Positions 24,475 through 33,126 of a stretch of DNA of 64,000 bases are shown in pieces (the stretch's first letter is position 1; each line of letters begins with the position of its first letter). The stretch is from positions 62,001-126,000 of the forward strand of contig NZ_QJUI01000007.1 of assembly GCF_004327285.1 (NCBI RefSeq), given 5' to 3'. The notes beneath the pieces are model-generated. The model made no database searches. It had not been told where the DNA came from and saw nothing but the letters and a program-made list of their open reading frames with translations. The translations under genes were made by a program, and so were the position numbers. The DNA is from Phytopseudomonas daroniae (GTDB lineage Bacteria > Pseudomonadota > Gammaproteobacteria > Pseudomonadales > Pseudomonadaceae).

Positions 24475-25518
24475 ATGGCAAAGAAATCCTCTCGTTCTTC
24501 ATCTTCTCTTTCGGCGGCGAACAAAGGGGCGAGCATCACCCTGATCGACGTGGCCAAGGTGGCTGGCGTTTCGCCGATCACCGTGTCGCGAGCGCTGCAC
24601 CGACCCGAAGTGGTCAGCGAGGATGCGCGCAAGAAGGTGCTCGAGGCGGTGCGGGTGACCGGCTACGTGCCGAACATGCTGGCGGGCGGCCTGGCGTCGA
24701 ACAAAAGCCGACTGATCGCCATCTTCGTGCCGACCATCGCTCACTCGATCTTCGCTGAAACCGTGCAGTCGCTGATGGATCACCTGACCAGCGCGGGCTA
24801 CCAGACCATGATCGGCCTCACCGGTTATTCAGCCGAGCAGGAAGAGCGTTTGCTCGGCGCGGTATTGGGCCGTCGCCCGGACGGCATCGTATTGACCGGT
24901 ACGCTGCATACCGAGGAGAGTCGCCTGCGTTTGCAGGCTGCCGGTATTCCTGTCGTCGAGGCCTGGGATCTGGGGGCGTCCCCCATCGACATGCAGGTGG
25001 GCTTCTCTCACGAAAAGGTCGGCCAGGCGATCGCCAGTCATCTGCATGCCAAGGGATATCGGCGTTTCGCTATCGTTTCGGTCGATGACTCCCGTGCGCT
25101 CAAGCGCGGCAGCAGCGTGGTGTCGCAGCTCAAGGCACTGGGCGTCGACGAGGTGCCGATGGCGGTTCTCGCTGCACCGGCGACCTTGCAGAGTGGGCGA
25201 GAAGGGCTGCGCCAACTGCTCGCCGAGGGGCATGACCCGCAAGTGGTCGTCTGCAGCTCGGACACCGTGGCCCAGGGCATTCTGGCCGAAGCGGCGAGTC
25301 AGGGGATCGACATTCCCGGCCAGTTGGCGGTGATGGGCTTTGGTGATCTGTCCAGTGCCGCGCATCTTCACCCGGCGCTGTCGACGGTGAATGTCGATGG
25401 TGCGCGCATGGGCAAACTGGTCGCCAGCGCGCTGCTACAGCGCTTCCGCGACGATTCCGAACTGCAGCCGGTACGTCTGGATACCGGCTTTACGCTGGTC
25501 GACCGGGCTACTACCTGA
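24475..25518 (+). CDS. LacI-family transcriptional regulator
   Basis: The product is 347 residues from ATG 24475 (MAKKSSRSSSSLSAANKGAS); ATGs at 24418 and 24442 are also open, so the start is uncertain. The helix-turn-helix is ITLIDVAKVAGVSPITVSRA (about 20-39), followed by the hinge helix NMLAGGLAS. A periplasmic-binding-protein-like sensor domain follows (IAIFVPTIAHSIFAETV onward). The N-terminus and hinge resemble the gluconate/ketogluconate repressors GntR and PtxS. Two perfect LacI-type palindromes lie just downstream (25561, 25627), before garD, so it probably controls garD in response to a sugar acid. Confidence 0.92.
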   Translation: MAKKSSRSSSSLSAANKGASITLIDVAKVAGVSPITVSRALHRPEVVSEDARKKVLEAVRVTGYVPNMLAGGLASNKSRLIAIFVPTIAHSIFAETVQSLMDHLTSAGYQTMIGLTGYSAEQEERLLGAVLGRRPDGIVLTGTLHTEESRLRLQAAGIPVVEAWDLGASPIDMQVGFSHEKVGQAIASHLHAKGYRRFAIVSVDDSRALKRGSSVVSQLKALGVDEVPMAVLAAPATLQSGREGLRQLLAEGHDPQVVVCSSDTVAQGILAEAASQGIDIPGQLAVMGFGDLSSAAHLHPALSTVNVDGARMGKLVASALLQRFRDDSELQPVRLDTGFTLVDRATT

Positions 25519-25560
25519 CCTCTCGTCAGACAACTGACAACATGACAAAAAGCACTTGAA

Positions 25561-25574
25561 TGATTGCGCAATCA
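25561..25574. promoter_or_regulatory. LacI-family operator 1
   Basis: The perfect palindrome TGATTGCGCAATCA (16 bp ATGATTGCGCAATCAT when extended) has the central CG typical of LacI-family sites. It sits between a possible -35 TTGAAT (25556-25561) and a -10 TAAAGT (25578-25583), a repressing position. Confidence 0.72.
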
Positions 25575-25626
25575 TAGTAAAGTCAGCCTCGTAGCGAACT
25601 GCGTGGTGCCATGCTCACTGCCGGAT

Positions 25627-25640
25627 TGATTGCGCAATCA
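25627..25640. promoter_or_regulatory. LacI-family operator 2
   Basis: A second exact copy of TGATTGCGCAATCA lies 66 bp downstream of the first, a spacing that could allow looping by a tetrameric or paired repressor. Confidence 0.72.
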
Positions 25641-25693
25641 TCGATTGTCAGTCACCGAGCCAGGCACCGTCAGCCAATAAGGACAATAAAGCC

Positions 25694-25960
25694 GTGAAAA
25701 ACAGTATCCGCACATCCTTCCCATGCCCCATCGCGGGCAGCTTTTGTATTTCCCTATCTGCGCCCGGCGTCCTGAGACCGAGTCCAGGCATCGCGCTCGT
25801 TGCCATTATTGGCTAGCGACCGGGCCCAGTCCCAGCTCGAGATTTTTATGGCCTTGCCATCTCTGGCGTCCGTGGCAAGCGACGTTAAAAGCCGCTCCCG
25901 GCAATTTTTTGACCCCGCCTTTGGGCGGCTGGCGCCCTCGCCGGCGTCGGCCTGAGCACC
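25694..25960 (+). other. Possible decayed gene or leader region before garD
   Basis: A GTG at 25694, preceded by AAGGACAATAAAG, opens a 40-codon frame (MKNSIRTSFPCPIAGSFCIS, stop at 25816) that looks like a signal-peptide start gone out of use. A second short frame from 25848 (MALPSLASVASDVKSRSRQF) ends at 25955. Neither is recognisable as a family. Together with the garD ribosome site they fill the 513-bp gap. The region may be the remains of a transporter or porin gene, or a long leader. Confidence 0.35.
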
Positions 25961-26031
25961 CATACAATGGCGCGTGGCACTGGCTGCGCGGCCTTGTATG
26001 GCAATGAAAAAACAAGAAAAGGATTAGCCTC

Positions 26032-27588
26032 ATGGAACTCATTCAACATCAGGACTCCCCGCGTTACATCCGCCTGCACGCCGACGATAATGTCGGCGTG
26101 GTGGTCAATGAGCAGGGCGTGGCGGCCGGTGGCCGTTTCGCCGATGGCCTGGAGGCGCTGGAGGGCATACCGCAGAGTCATAAGGTGTCGCTGGTGGCGA
26201 TTCCCGAAGGTGGCAACGTGGTGCGCTACGGTGAAGTGATCGGCTATGCCCTGAAACCCATCGCCGCCGGAACCTGGGTGACCGAGGCGGTGCTGCGCAT
26301 GCCCGAGCCACCGGTGCTGGACAACCTGCCCAAGGCGACGATCAAGGCCCCTGTGCCGGCGCCGCTGGAAGGCTATACATTCGAAGGCTTGCGTAACCCG
26401 GACGGCACGGTCGGTACGCGCAACATTCTGGGCGTGACCACCACCGTGCAGTGCGTGGTGGGCGTTCTCGATCATTGCGTCGACCGAGTGCGCAAGGAAA
26501 TCCTTCCCAAATACCCGAACGTCGACGATGTGGTGGCGCTGTCGCACAGCTACGGCTGCGGCGTGGCGATCAACGCGCCGGACGCCGTGGTGCCGATCCG
26601 TACCCTCTACAACATCAGCCGCAACCCCAACCTCGGCGGCCAGGCGCTGGTGATCAGCCTGGGCTGCGAAAAGCTGCAGGCCAACCAGCTGATGGATGGC
26701 GACCTGCTGACCAATGGTATGGAGGAGGAGGACTGGCTGTTCCGCCTGCAGGACTCCAGCACCGGCTTCATCGGCATGGTCGAAGAAATCATGGCCATGA
26801 TCGAGGAACGCCTGAAGGTGCTCGATCAGCGTCGTCGGGAAACCGTGCCGGCTTCCGAGCTGGTGGTCGGCATGCAATGCGGCGGCAGCGACGCGTTCTC
26901 CGGTATCACCGCCAACCCGGCGCTGGGCGTGGCATCGGATCTGCTGGTGCGGGCCGGCGCCACCGTGATGTTCTCGGAGAACACCGAAGTGCGTGACGGT
27001 ATTCACCTGCTGACCCCGCGGGCTGCGACCACGGAAATCGCCGATGCGCTAATCCATGAAATGGATTGGTACGACCGCTACCTGGAGCGTGGGATGGCCG
27101 ATCGCAGCGCCAACACCACGCCAGGCAACAAGAAGGGCGGCCTGAACAATATCGTCGAAAAGGCCATGGGTTCCATCGCCAAGTCCGGCACCAGCCCGAT
27201 TGCCGGCGTCGTGTCGCCCGGCGAGCGGATTCGTGGCAAAGGCCTGTACTTCTGCGCTACCCCGGCCAGTGATTTCATCTGTGGCACGCTGCAGCTGGCG
27301 GCCGGTATGAATCTGCATATCTTCACCACCGGTCGCGGCACGCCTTACGGCTTGTCCATGGTGCCGGTGATCAAGGTGGCTACCCGTACTCAGCTGGCAG
27401 AGCGCTGGCCGGATCTGATCGACGTGGACGCCGGGCAGATCACCTCGGGGCGTATGACCCTCGATGAAATGGGCTGGCACATTTTCCAGCTCTACCTGGA
27501 TGTCGCCAGCGGCAAGAAGCAGACCTGGGCGGAGAAGCACCGTCTGCATAATGATCTGGTGCTTTTCAACCCGGCTCCCGTGACTTGA
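26032..27588 (+). CDS. garD: Galactarate dehydratase
   Basis: The 518-residue member of the GarD/UxaA (altronate/galactarate dehydratase) family has an N-terminal SAF-like domain (about 1-95, [13 protein letters not shown]). The catalytic part contains [16 protein letters not shown] (about 127-142), [14 protein letters not shown] and [16 protein letters not shown] (about 281-296), with conserved cysteines for iron binding. E. coli GarD is 523 residues. It dehydrates galactarate to 5-keto-4-deoxy-glucarate, the KdgD substrate. The GAAAAGGA ribosome site lies within an A-rich stretch that also resembles a CA motif (AAAAAACAAGAA, about 26007-26018). Confidence 0.94.
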   Translation: MELIQHQDSPRYIRLHADDNVGVVVNEQGVAAGGRFADGLEALEGIPQSHKVSLVAIPEGGNVVRYGEVIGYALKPIAAGTWVTEAVLRMPEPPVLDNLPKATIKAPVPAPLEGYTFEGLRNPDGTVGTRNILGVTTTVQCVVGVLDHCVDRVRKEILPKYPNVDDVVALSHSYGCGVAINAPDAVVPIRTLYNISRNPNLGGQALVISLGCEKLQANQLMDGDLLTNGMEEEDWLFRLQDSSTGFIGMVEEIMAMIEERLKVLDQRRRETVPASELVVGMQCGGSDAFSGITANPALGVASDLLVRAGATVMFSENTEVRDGIHLLTPRAATTEIADALIHEMDWYDRYLERGMADRSANTTPGNKKGGLNNIVEKAMGSIAKSGTSPIAGVVSPGERIRGKGLYFCATPASDFICGTLQLAAGMNLHIFTTGRGTPYGLSMVPVIKVATRTQLAERWPDLIDVDAGQITSGRMTLDEMGWHIFQLYLDVASGKKQTWAEKHRLHNDLVLFNPAPVT

Positions 27589-27680
27589 TCGATTATCGGA
27601 CAACGATGCTTTCCAGAGCATCGCTGCCCGGAACATTGCAGGTATCATCCGGACTTTCGCCTGAGATAGAGGAGAGCTGC

Positions 27681-28613
27681 ATGAGTCGTCCCAACGTGCT
27701 TCAGGTCGGTCGTTTCCCGACGCGTTTCAACGAGCGTCTGCAGCGCGACTATCAGCTGACCCGTTTATGGGAACAGCCCAATAATTTTCTCGCCGAGCAC
27801 GGTGCCGATATCGACATCGTGGTCACTTCTGCTCGCTACGGTTGCTCGGCCGAGCAACTGGCGCAGATGCCCAACCTGCGTGCCATCTGCAGTTTCGGCG
27901 TCGGCTACGATTCGATCGCAGTCGATGAGGCGAAAGCGCGGGGCATCCCGATCAGCACCACGCCGGATGTGCTCAACGAGTGTGTCGCCGACACGGCTAT
28001 CGGTCTGCTTATCGACACCGCCCGGCAGTTTTCCGCTTCCGATCAGCATGTGCGTCAGGGCAAATGGCTCAAGGGCCAGTACCCGCTGACTCGCAAGGTC
28101 AGCGGCAAGAAGCTGGGCATCGTCGGTTTCGGCCGGATCGGCAAGGACATTGCCAAGCGCGCGGCCGGCTTCGATATGACTATCCGCTACCACAACCGTC
28201 GCCAGGATCCAGCTACCAGCTATGGCTACGAGGCCGATCTCAAGGCCCTGGCTCGTTGGGCGGATTTTCTGGTACTGGCCTGCCCGGGCGGTGCATCGAC
28301 CCATCACCTGATCGACGCCGCGGTACTCGAAGCCCTGGGTGCAGACGGCATTCTGGTGAATATCGCCCGCGGCAGCGTGGTGGATGAGCAGGCGTTGGTT
28401 GCGGCATTGCAAGCGGGTACCTTGGGCGGTGCGGGATTGGACGTGTTCGAGGACGAACCGCGGGCGCCCGAGGCGCTATTCGAAATGCCCAATGTGGTGC
28501 TATTGCCCCACGTCGGCAGTGCCACCGAGGAAACCAGGCTGGCCATGGAAAACCTGGTGTTCGATAATCTCGATGCCTTTATAGCGCGTGGCGAGTTGCT
28601 CACCCCGCTGTAA
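27681..28613 (+). CDS. D-2-hydroxyacid dehydrogenase (hydroxypyruvate/glyoxylate reductase-like)
   Basis: The product is 310 residues from ATG 27681 with GGAGAG upstream. Family motifs are complete: GFGRIG (149-154), the catalytic Arg230 in NIARGSVVDE, Glu259 in DVFEDEP and His277 in LPHVGS. The length and the start VLQVGRFPTRFNERLQ fit the GhrB/hydroxypyruvate-reductase group, reducing glyoxylate, hydroxypyruvate or 2-keto sugar acids. It lies 92 bp after garD on the same strand and may share its transcript; a terminator follows. Exact substrate unknown. Confidence 0.9.
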   Translation: MSRPNVLQVGRFPTRFNERLQRDYQLTRLWEQPNNFLAEHGADIDIVVTSARYGCSAEQLAQMPNLRAICSFGVGYDSIAVDEAKARGIPISTTPDVLNECVADTAIGLLIDTARQFSASDQHVRQGKWLKGQYPLTRKVSGKKLGIVGFGRIGKDIAKRAAGFDMTIRYHNRRQDPATSYGYEADLKALARWADFLVLACPGGASTHHLIDAAVLEALGADGILVNIARGSVVDEQALVAALQAGTLGGAGLDVFEDEPRAPEALFEMPNVVLLPHVGSATEETRLAMENLVFDNLDAFIARGELLTPL

Positions 28614-28616
28614 CCA

Positions 28617-28647
28617 ATATGCGAACCCGCCAAGGCGGGTTTGCATA
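28617..28647 (+). terminator. Terminator after the hydroxyacid dehydrogenase
   Basis: A near-perfect stem, ATATGC-G-AACCCGCC with GGCGGGTT-T-GCATAT, closes a two-base loop. It starts three bases after the stop codon. The T-run is poor, so efficiency is uncertain. Confidence 0.65.
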
Positions 28648-28738
28648 TACGCGCCGGGCCACAAGCCTGACCGCGGTTCCTACCCTTGAGCGTCACCCGG
28701 TGCGTCACAAGCGCACCGGTTAACGCCCGCTGCACACT

Positions 28739-29926
28739 GTGCGCGGCGAGGGCGTGTGGCTGTATGACGAGTCCGGGCGCCGCTATCTGGATGCCTACAA
28801 CAATGTCGCCTCCATCGGCCATTGCCACCCGCGAGTGGTGCAGGCCATCGCCGAACAGGCCGCGCGGCTGAATACCCACACCCGTTATCTGCAGGAAGGC
28901 ATTCTCGATTATGCCGAGAGCCTGCTTGGCACCTTTCCCGATGCGTTGCAGCAAGTGATGTTCACCTGCACCGGCAGCGAAGCCAACGACCTGGCCCTGC
29001 GCATCGCCCGGCATTACACCGGCGGCACCGGGGTGATCATCACCCGCTTCGCCTACCACGGCGTCACTGGCGATATTTCCTCGCTGTCGCCATCGCTAGG
29101 GGCGAGTATTCAACTGCCCGCTCATGCACGCACCGTGCGTGCACCGGACGCCTATCGTCTGGGGGCGGAGCAGGCCGGCAAGCTGTTCGCCGAAGACGTA
29201 CGCGGCGCCATCGCCGATCTGCGTGCCAGTGGCATCAAGCCCGCAGCGCTGCTGATCGACGGCATCTTCGCCAGCGACGGTATTTTCGCAGATCCCCAGG
29301 GCTGCATCGCCGAGGCAGTCGCCATCGCTCACGCCGAAGGCCTGCTGTATATCGCCGACGAAGTGCAGTGCGGTTTCGCCCGCACTGGCGCGCATATGTG
29401 GGGGTTTCAGCGGCATGGCGTGCAACCCGATCTGGTCAGCCTCGGCAAACCCATGGGCAATGGTCAGCCGATTGCCGGCGTGGTGGTGCGCCCTGAAGTA
29501 CTCGAGCCTTTCGGCCGCAGCATGCGCTACTTCAATACTTTCGGCGGCAACCCGGTGTCCTGCGCCGCCGGCCAGGCGGTGCTGGATGTGATCCATGACG
29601 AAGGGTTGCAGCAGCGCTCGACGCAGATCGGCGCTTACCTGCTCGGCGAGCTTCGCAAGCTGAGCGAGCGCCACGAGTTGATCGGTGACGTGCGCGGGGC
29701 CGGAATGTTCCTCGGCGTGGAACTGGTAACCGATCGCAAGATGAAAACCCCTGCAGCCGAGCAGACGCGGCGCGTGGTCAATGGCATGCGCGAGCGTGGT
29801 GTGCTGATCAGCGCGGCTGGGCCGCTGGAGAACATCCTGAAGATTCGTCCTTTATTGACGTTTCAGAGCGAGCATGCCGATCTGCTGTTGCAGGCGCTGG
29901 ATGAGGTGTTGCTGGAGCTGGCGTAG
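28739..29926 (+). CDS. Class III aminotransferase, N-terminally truncated (probable pseudogene)
   Basis: The frame from GTG 28739 encodes 395 residues beginning [20 protein letters not shown]. Related enzymes carry about 35 further N-terminal residues that include the PLHxVRGEG context. In-frame codons RPLHT just upstream fit, but a TAA at 28721 cuts the frame and no Shine-Dalgarno sequence precedes the GTG. The rest is intact: the PLP-phosphate motif CTGSEAND, the Asp of [13 protein letters not shown] and the PLP Lys of [11 protein letters not shown]. Either a shortened enzyme is made or the gene is dead. It is close to omega-amino-acid aminotransferases. Confidence 0.72.
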   Translation: MRGEGVWLYDESGRRYLDAYNNVASIGHCHPRVVQAIAEQAARLNTHTRYLQEGILDYAESLLGTFPDALQQVMFTCTGSEANDLALRIARHYTGGTGVIITRFAYHGVTGDISSLSPSLGASIQLPAHARTVRAPDAYRLGAEQAGKLFAEDVRGAIADLRASGIKPAALLIDGIFASDGIFADPQGCIAEAVAIAHAEGLLYIADEVQCGFARTGAHMWGFQRHGVQPDLVSLGKPMGNGQPIAGVVVRPEVLEPFGRSMRYFNTFGGNPVSCAAGQAVLDVIHDEGLQQRSTQIGAYLLGELRKLSERHELIGDVRGAGMFLGVELVTDRKMKTPAAEQTRRVVNGMRERGVLISAAGPLENILKIRPLLTFQSEHADLLLQALDEVLLELA

Positions 29927-30041
29927 TTCGCGCGGGGGAGGGCATTGGTCGCTTTCTCTGGCCGCTGCGCATCGGGCGGCTAGAGTAAGACTACGTCGGG
30001 GCGAACGGGCGCTTCGAGTGTAACGACGACTGGAGGAGGCG

Positions 30042-30488
30042 ATGAATACCGTCACCCAAAACGCGGCTGATCACGCCAACATCGAGCAGATGCTGGGGCA
30101 TTGGAGGCAAGCCGTTAGCGACAAGAACCTGCACCGTATCAGCGAACACTACAGCATCGATGTCGTGGCGTTCGATGCGGTAGGACAGTTGCAGTTCAAG
30201 GGGCGCGACACCTACATGGCCCACTGGCAGGCTTGTATGGAGATGTGTTCGGGGCCCACTTTGTTCGACATGCAGCAGTTGCATGTAGAGCTGGGGCAGG
30301 ATCTGGGCTTCGGCTATTTTATCTGCCACTGCGGGGGTGCGAACGAGCAGGGTGAAATGCAGTCGTCATGGATGCGCGTCAGCCAGTGCTATCGCAAGCA
30401 GGACGGGCATTGGCTGATCGCCCATGAACATTTCTCCGTGCCTTTCGATGCGCTCACCGGGCAGGCTTCTTTCGATCTGCAGCCGTAA
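30042..30488 (+). CDS. SnoaL/NTF2-like domain protein
   Basis: The 148-residue protein starts with GGAGGAG at a good distance. The pattern IEQMLGHWRQAVSDKNLHRISEHYSIDVVAFDAVGQLQFKG, then a beta-rich half ending YRKQDGHWLIAHEHFSVPF, is typical of SnoaL-like/DUF4440 cone-shaped folds. These include isomerases and many proteins of unknown activity. No signal peptide is present. It stands alone, convergent with the lipoprotein gene 5 bp away. Confidence 0.88.
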   Translation: MNTVTQNAADHANIEQMLGHWRQAVSDKNLHRISEHYSIDVVAFDAVGQLQFKGRDTYMAHWQACMEMCSGPTLFDMQQLHVELGQDLGFGYFICHCGGANEQGEMQSSWMRVSQCYRKQDGHWLIAHEHFSVPFDALTGQASFDLQP

Positions 30489-30493
30489 TGTGA

Positions 30494-31039
30494 TCAGGCG
30501 CCCGGTTTGCTATCCAGCGCTTTGCAACTGGCCGCATAGTTCTGCCGGCAGGCACTCTGGAACAGGCGGCGAGCCTGATTCGGGTCACGTTCGACGCCCT
30601 GGATGCCTCGCATGTAAAGATTGCCGAGAATGTGCTGGGCCATGGGGTTGCCGCTGCTGGCGGACTGGTTCAGGTATTTGAGCATGGCCTGCGGGTTGCC
30701 GAACTCCGGGTTGTCGCGCCCGGTATACAGGTAGGCAAGGCTGACGGCCGCTTCGGCATGGCCGCGATCGGCCGCCTGTTTCCACCAGTATTCGGCCTGC
30801 TTGAGATCCTTCTGCGGTTTACCGACGAAGTAGAAACTGCCGAGCTTGAACTGGCTATCCAGATCGCCACGCTGAGCCAGGCTGCTCAAGCGCTGGAAAT
30901 CGTCATCGACCGCCTGCTGCTCCGGTGTCACCGTGGCTGCAGGTGCTTGGGTTTCATCGTCGCGGCTGGCACAGCCGGCGATCAGCAGAATGCCGAAAGC
31001 CAGCAGAAGGGGAGTGGTCAGGTGTGAGAGTCGGGTCAT
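30494..31039 (-). CDS. Sel1/TPR-repeat lipoprotein
   Basis: The product is 181 residues from ATG 31039 (AGGAG upstream); an in-frame ATG at 31075 lacks a ribosome site. The signal peptide ends in the lipobox LIAGC (Cys at about residue 24), so it is a lipid-anchored envelope protein. Sel1-type repeats follow: QFKLGSFYFVGKPQKDLKQA, AEAAVSLAYLYTGRDNPEFG and AQHILGNLYMRGIQGVERDP. Such proteins act as scaffolds; the partner is unknown. It is divergent from puuB. Confidence 0.88.
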   Translation of the reverse strand: MTRLSHLTTPLLLAFGILLIAGCASRDDETQAPAATVTPEQQAVDDDFQRLSSLAQRGDLDSQFKLGSFYFVGKPQKDLKQAEYWWKQAADRGHAEAAVSLAYLYTGRDNPEFGNPQAMLKYLNQSASSGNPMAQHILGNLYMRGIQGVERDPNQARRLFQSACRQNYAASCKALDSKPGA

Positions 31040-31195
31040 GCTAAGTCTCCTGGGCACTCGCGGGCTGCTCTTCATGGCCGGTTCTGGTCATGCAGCCGCC
31101 AGTGCTTCGATTGTTGTCGATGTTCGACCCGGCCGGCGCTTAACCGTTCGCTCATCGCTGGCAAAGGTGTCGATGATCCGACTGCGCTTGGCGAT

Positions 31196-31244
31196 ATGAA
31201 ATTAATGATGTATTTTTTCATGAAATATCGCTAGATAATTTCAT
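31196..31244. promoter_or_regulatory. Nested AT-rich palindromes upstream of puuB (candidate operator)
   Basis: ATGAAATTA (31196-31204) and TAATTTCAT (31236-31244) form an inverted pair around a central palindrome TTTCATGAAA (31216-31225). The right arm ends four bases before the ATG. This is a likely site for the XRE-cupin regulator encoded next door, and it leaves no room for a normal Shine-Dalgarno sequence. Confidence 0.5.
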
Positions 31245-31247
31245 CTC

Positions 31248-32537
31248 ATGTTCAAGCAGTCTACCCAGCATGTCGGTACCTACTATGCTGGCACCTATCC
31301 CGGCACGATCCCACTACGCCCGCGTCTGGAGGCCAGCCTCGACTGCGATGTGTTGATTATCGGCGCCGGTTTCAGTGGTTTGCATACGGGCTTGCGTCTG
31401 GCCCTGAGTGGCAAGCGCGTGGTGCTACTGGAGTCCAGTCGAGTGGCCTGGGCCGCGTCCGGGCGGAATGGCGGGCAGGCTTTGCTGGGCTGGTCCTGCG
31501 ATATGCCGCCGCTGGAAAAGGCACTCGGCCTGGAGGGCGCGCGAAGCCTGTGGGACAGCATGTGCTGGGCCGCCGAGGAAATGCGCGAGCTGCCCGAGCG
31601 TCATGGTTTCGAGGTCGATTACCGGGTTGGTAGCTTGTGGGCTGCCGTGCAGCCGCGCCGCGTCAGCCAGTTGCGCGAGGCGCAAAGCGAAGCGCTGCAG
31701 AAATGGGGCTATCAGGATTTGCGCCTGATCGAGGGCGCGGAGCTGCGCGAGTGGATCGACAGCCCGCGTTATGTGGCGGCGCTCTACGACGCTCAGGGCG
31801 CCCACCTGAATCCACTGAAGCTGGCCCAGGGGCTGGCGTCTGCCATCGAACAGGCCGGTGGGCGGGTCTTCGAGCAAAGCCAGGTGCTCGGCTACGAGGA
31901 AATATCCGGCGGCTATCTTGCACGCACAGCCGAGGGTGAGGTACGCGCCGATGTACTGGTGCTGGCCTGCAATGCGTATCTCGACGATCTGGATACCTCG
32001 TTATCCCGTCGCGTGCTGCCGGTGGGTTCCTATCAGGTCGCGACGGCCGTGCTCGACCCGCAGTTGGCGCAATCGCTGCTGCCCCATGACAGTTGCGTGA
32101 TCGACAACCAGTTCGTTCCCGATTACTTCCGCCTGACACCGGACAATCGGCTGTTGTTCGGTGGCGGCTGCACCTACCTGGGTGGGTTGCCCAGAGATAT
32201 TCCCGCTGCTACCCGTCCTTATCTGGAGCGCGTCTTTCCACAGCTTGCCGGTGTGGACATAGAGTTTGGTTGGGGCGGGCATATCGACGTCACCATGAAG
32301 CGCACGCCGGATGTCGGCCGCCAGGGGCAGCGTTACTGGCTGCAGGGTTTCTCCGGGCACGGCGTGCTACCGACCCTGGCCGCCGCGCGGGCGGTGGCCG
32401 ACTCGATCCTCGGCGCTGAGCAGTTGCTGGCGCTTTATCAACGCATCGGCAATCCACGTTTTCCTGGCGGCTCCTGGCTGGCTGCGCCGCTCGAAGCGGC
32501 GGGCAAGGCCTGGTACCGGCTGCGCGACAGCATCTGA
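31248..32537 (+). CDS. puuB: FAD-dependent oxidoreductase, gamma-glutamylputrescine oxidase-like
   Basis: The 429-residue DadA/PuuB-type flavoprotein has the N-terminal Rossmann motif DVLIIGAGFSGLHTGLRLA (about 33-51). The ASGRNGGQALLGWS block follows (about 69-82), typical of PuuB and its relatives. The C-terminal FAD contact is WLQGFSGHGVLPTLAAARAV (about 364-383). E. coli PuuB is 426 residues and oxidises gamma-glutamylputrescine. Downstream, at 11 and 20 bp spacings, are a PuuR-like regulator and a gamma-glutamylpolyamine synthetase-like gene, which supports a polyamine operon. Confidence 0.88.
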   Translation: MFKQSTQHVGTYYAGTYPGTIPLRPRLEASLDCDVLIIGAGFSGLHTGLRLALSGKRVVLLESSRVAWAASGRNGGQALLGWSCDMPPLEKALGLEGARSLWDSMCWAAEEMRELPERHGFEVDYRVGSLWAAVQPRRVSQLREAQSEALQKWGYQDLRLIEGAELREWIDSPRYVAALYDAQGAHLNPLKLAQGLASAIEQAGGRVFEQSQVLGYEEISGGYLARTAEGEVRADVLVLACNAYLDDLDTSLSRRVLPVGSYQVATAVLDPQLAQSLLPHDSCVIDNQFVPDYFRLTPDNRLLFGGGCTYLGGLPRDIPAATRPYLERVFPQLAGVDIEFGWGGHIDVTMKRTPDVGRQGQRYWLQGFSGHGVLPTLAAARAVADSILGAEQLLALYQRIGNPRFPGGSWLAAPLEAAGKAWYRLRDSI

Positions 32538-32548
32538 AGGACAGCGCC

Positions 32549-33106
32549 ATGGATATGCAAGAAGAAATCGAGGGGCTCGCGATCCTGATTCGCGACCTGC
32601 GCAAGCACAAGAACCTGACGCTGGGTGAGTTGGCAGCGCGTATCGGACGCTCGGTGGGTTTCCTGTCCCAGGTCGAGCGTGGCCTGTCGCGGCCGACCGT
32701 GGCGGATCTGACCGCCATCAGCGAGACCCTGGGTGTGCCGACCACCTACTTCTACAGCCTCGCCAAGCCCCGGATGTTGCCCTGGGTCACCCGGCCTGGC
32801 GAACGCCGCACGTTGTATTACGCCGGTGGGATCACCGATGTGCTGGTCTCGCCGAGCATGTCGGCTGGATTCTCCATGCTGGAGAGCCACCTGGCACCCG
32901 GTGCCAGCAGTGGCGACGGGCATCTGAACGACAGTTCGGAGCAGGGCGGTTTCGTACTCGAAGGGCACCTGAGCATCTGGCTGGATGATCAGCCGGAGCC
33001 GGTCATCCTCGGCCCCAACGACAGCTTCCAGCTACCGCCACATAGCCAGTTTCGCTACGCCAATCTTACCGATCAGCCCGCACGGGTACTCTGGGTGTTC
33101 CGCTGA
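32549..33106 (+). CDS. XRE-cupin transcriptional regulator (PuuR-like)
   Basis: The 185-residue protein has a helix-turn-helix at about residues 13-65 (LRKHKNLTLGELAARIGRSV, FLSQVERGLSRPTVADLTAI). A cupin domain covers about 105-183 (LEGHLSIWLDDQPEPVILGP, NDSFQLPPHSQFRYANLTDQ). This is the PuuR architecture, which represses polyamine catabolism until putrescine is sensed. It lies inside the operon between puuB and the synthetase, so it is likely autoregulated through the palindromes at 31196-31244. Confidence 0.9.
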   Translation: MDMQEEIEGLAILIRDLRKHKNLTLGELAARIGRSVGFLSQVERGLSRPTVADLTAISETLGVPTTYFYSLAKPRMLPWVTRPGERRTLYYAGGITDVLVSPSMSAGFSMLESHLAPGASSGDGHLNDSSEQGGFVLEGHLSIWLDDQPEPVILGPNDSFQLPPHSQFRYANLTDQPARVLWVFR

Positions 33107-33126
33107 GCGGACACAGGATCCTCGAC

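Noticed and set aside
25528..25546. ACAACTGACAACATGAC near the end of the LacI gene as another copy of the 13-bp operator
   Set aside because: It matches only half of GTTRTCRTAYRAC in either direction.
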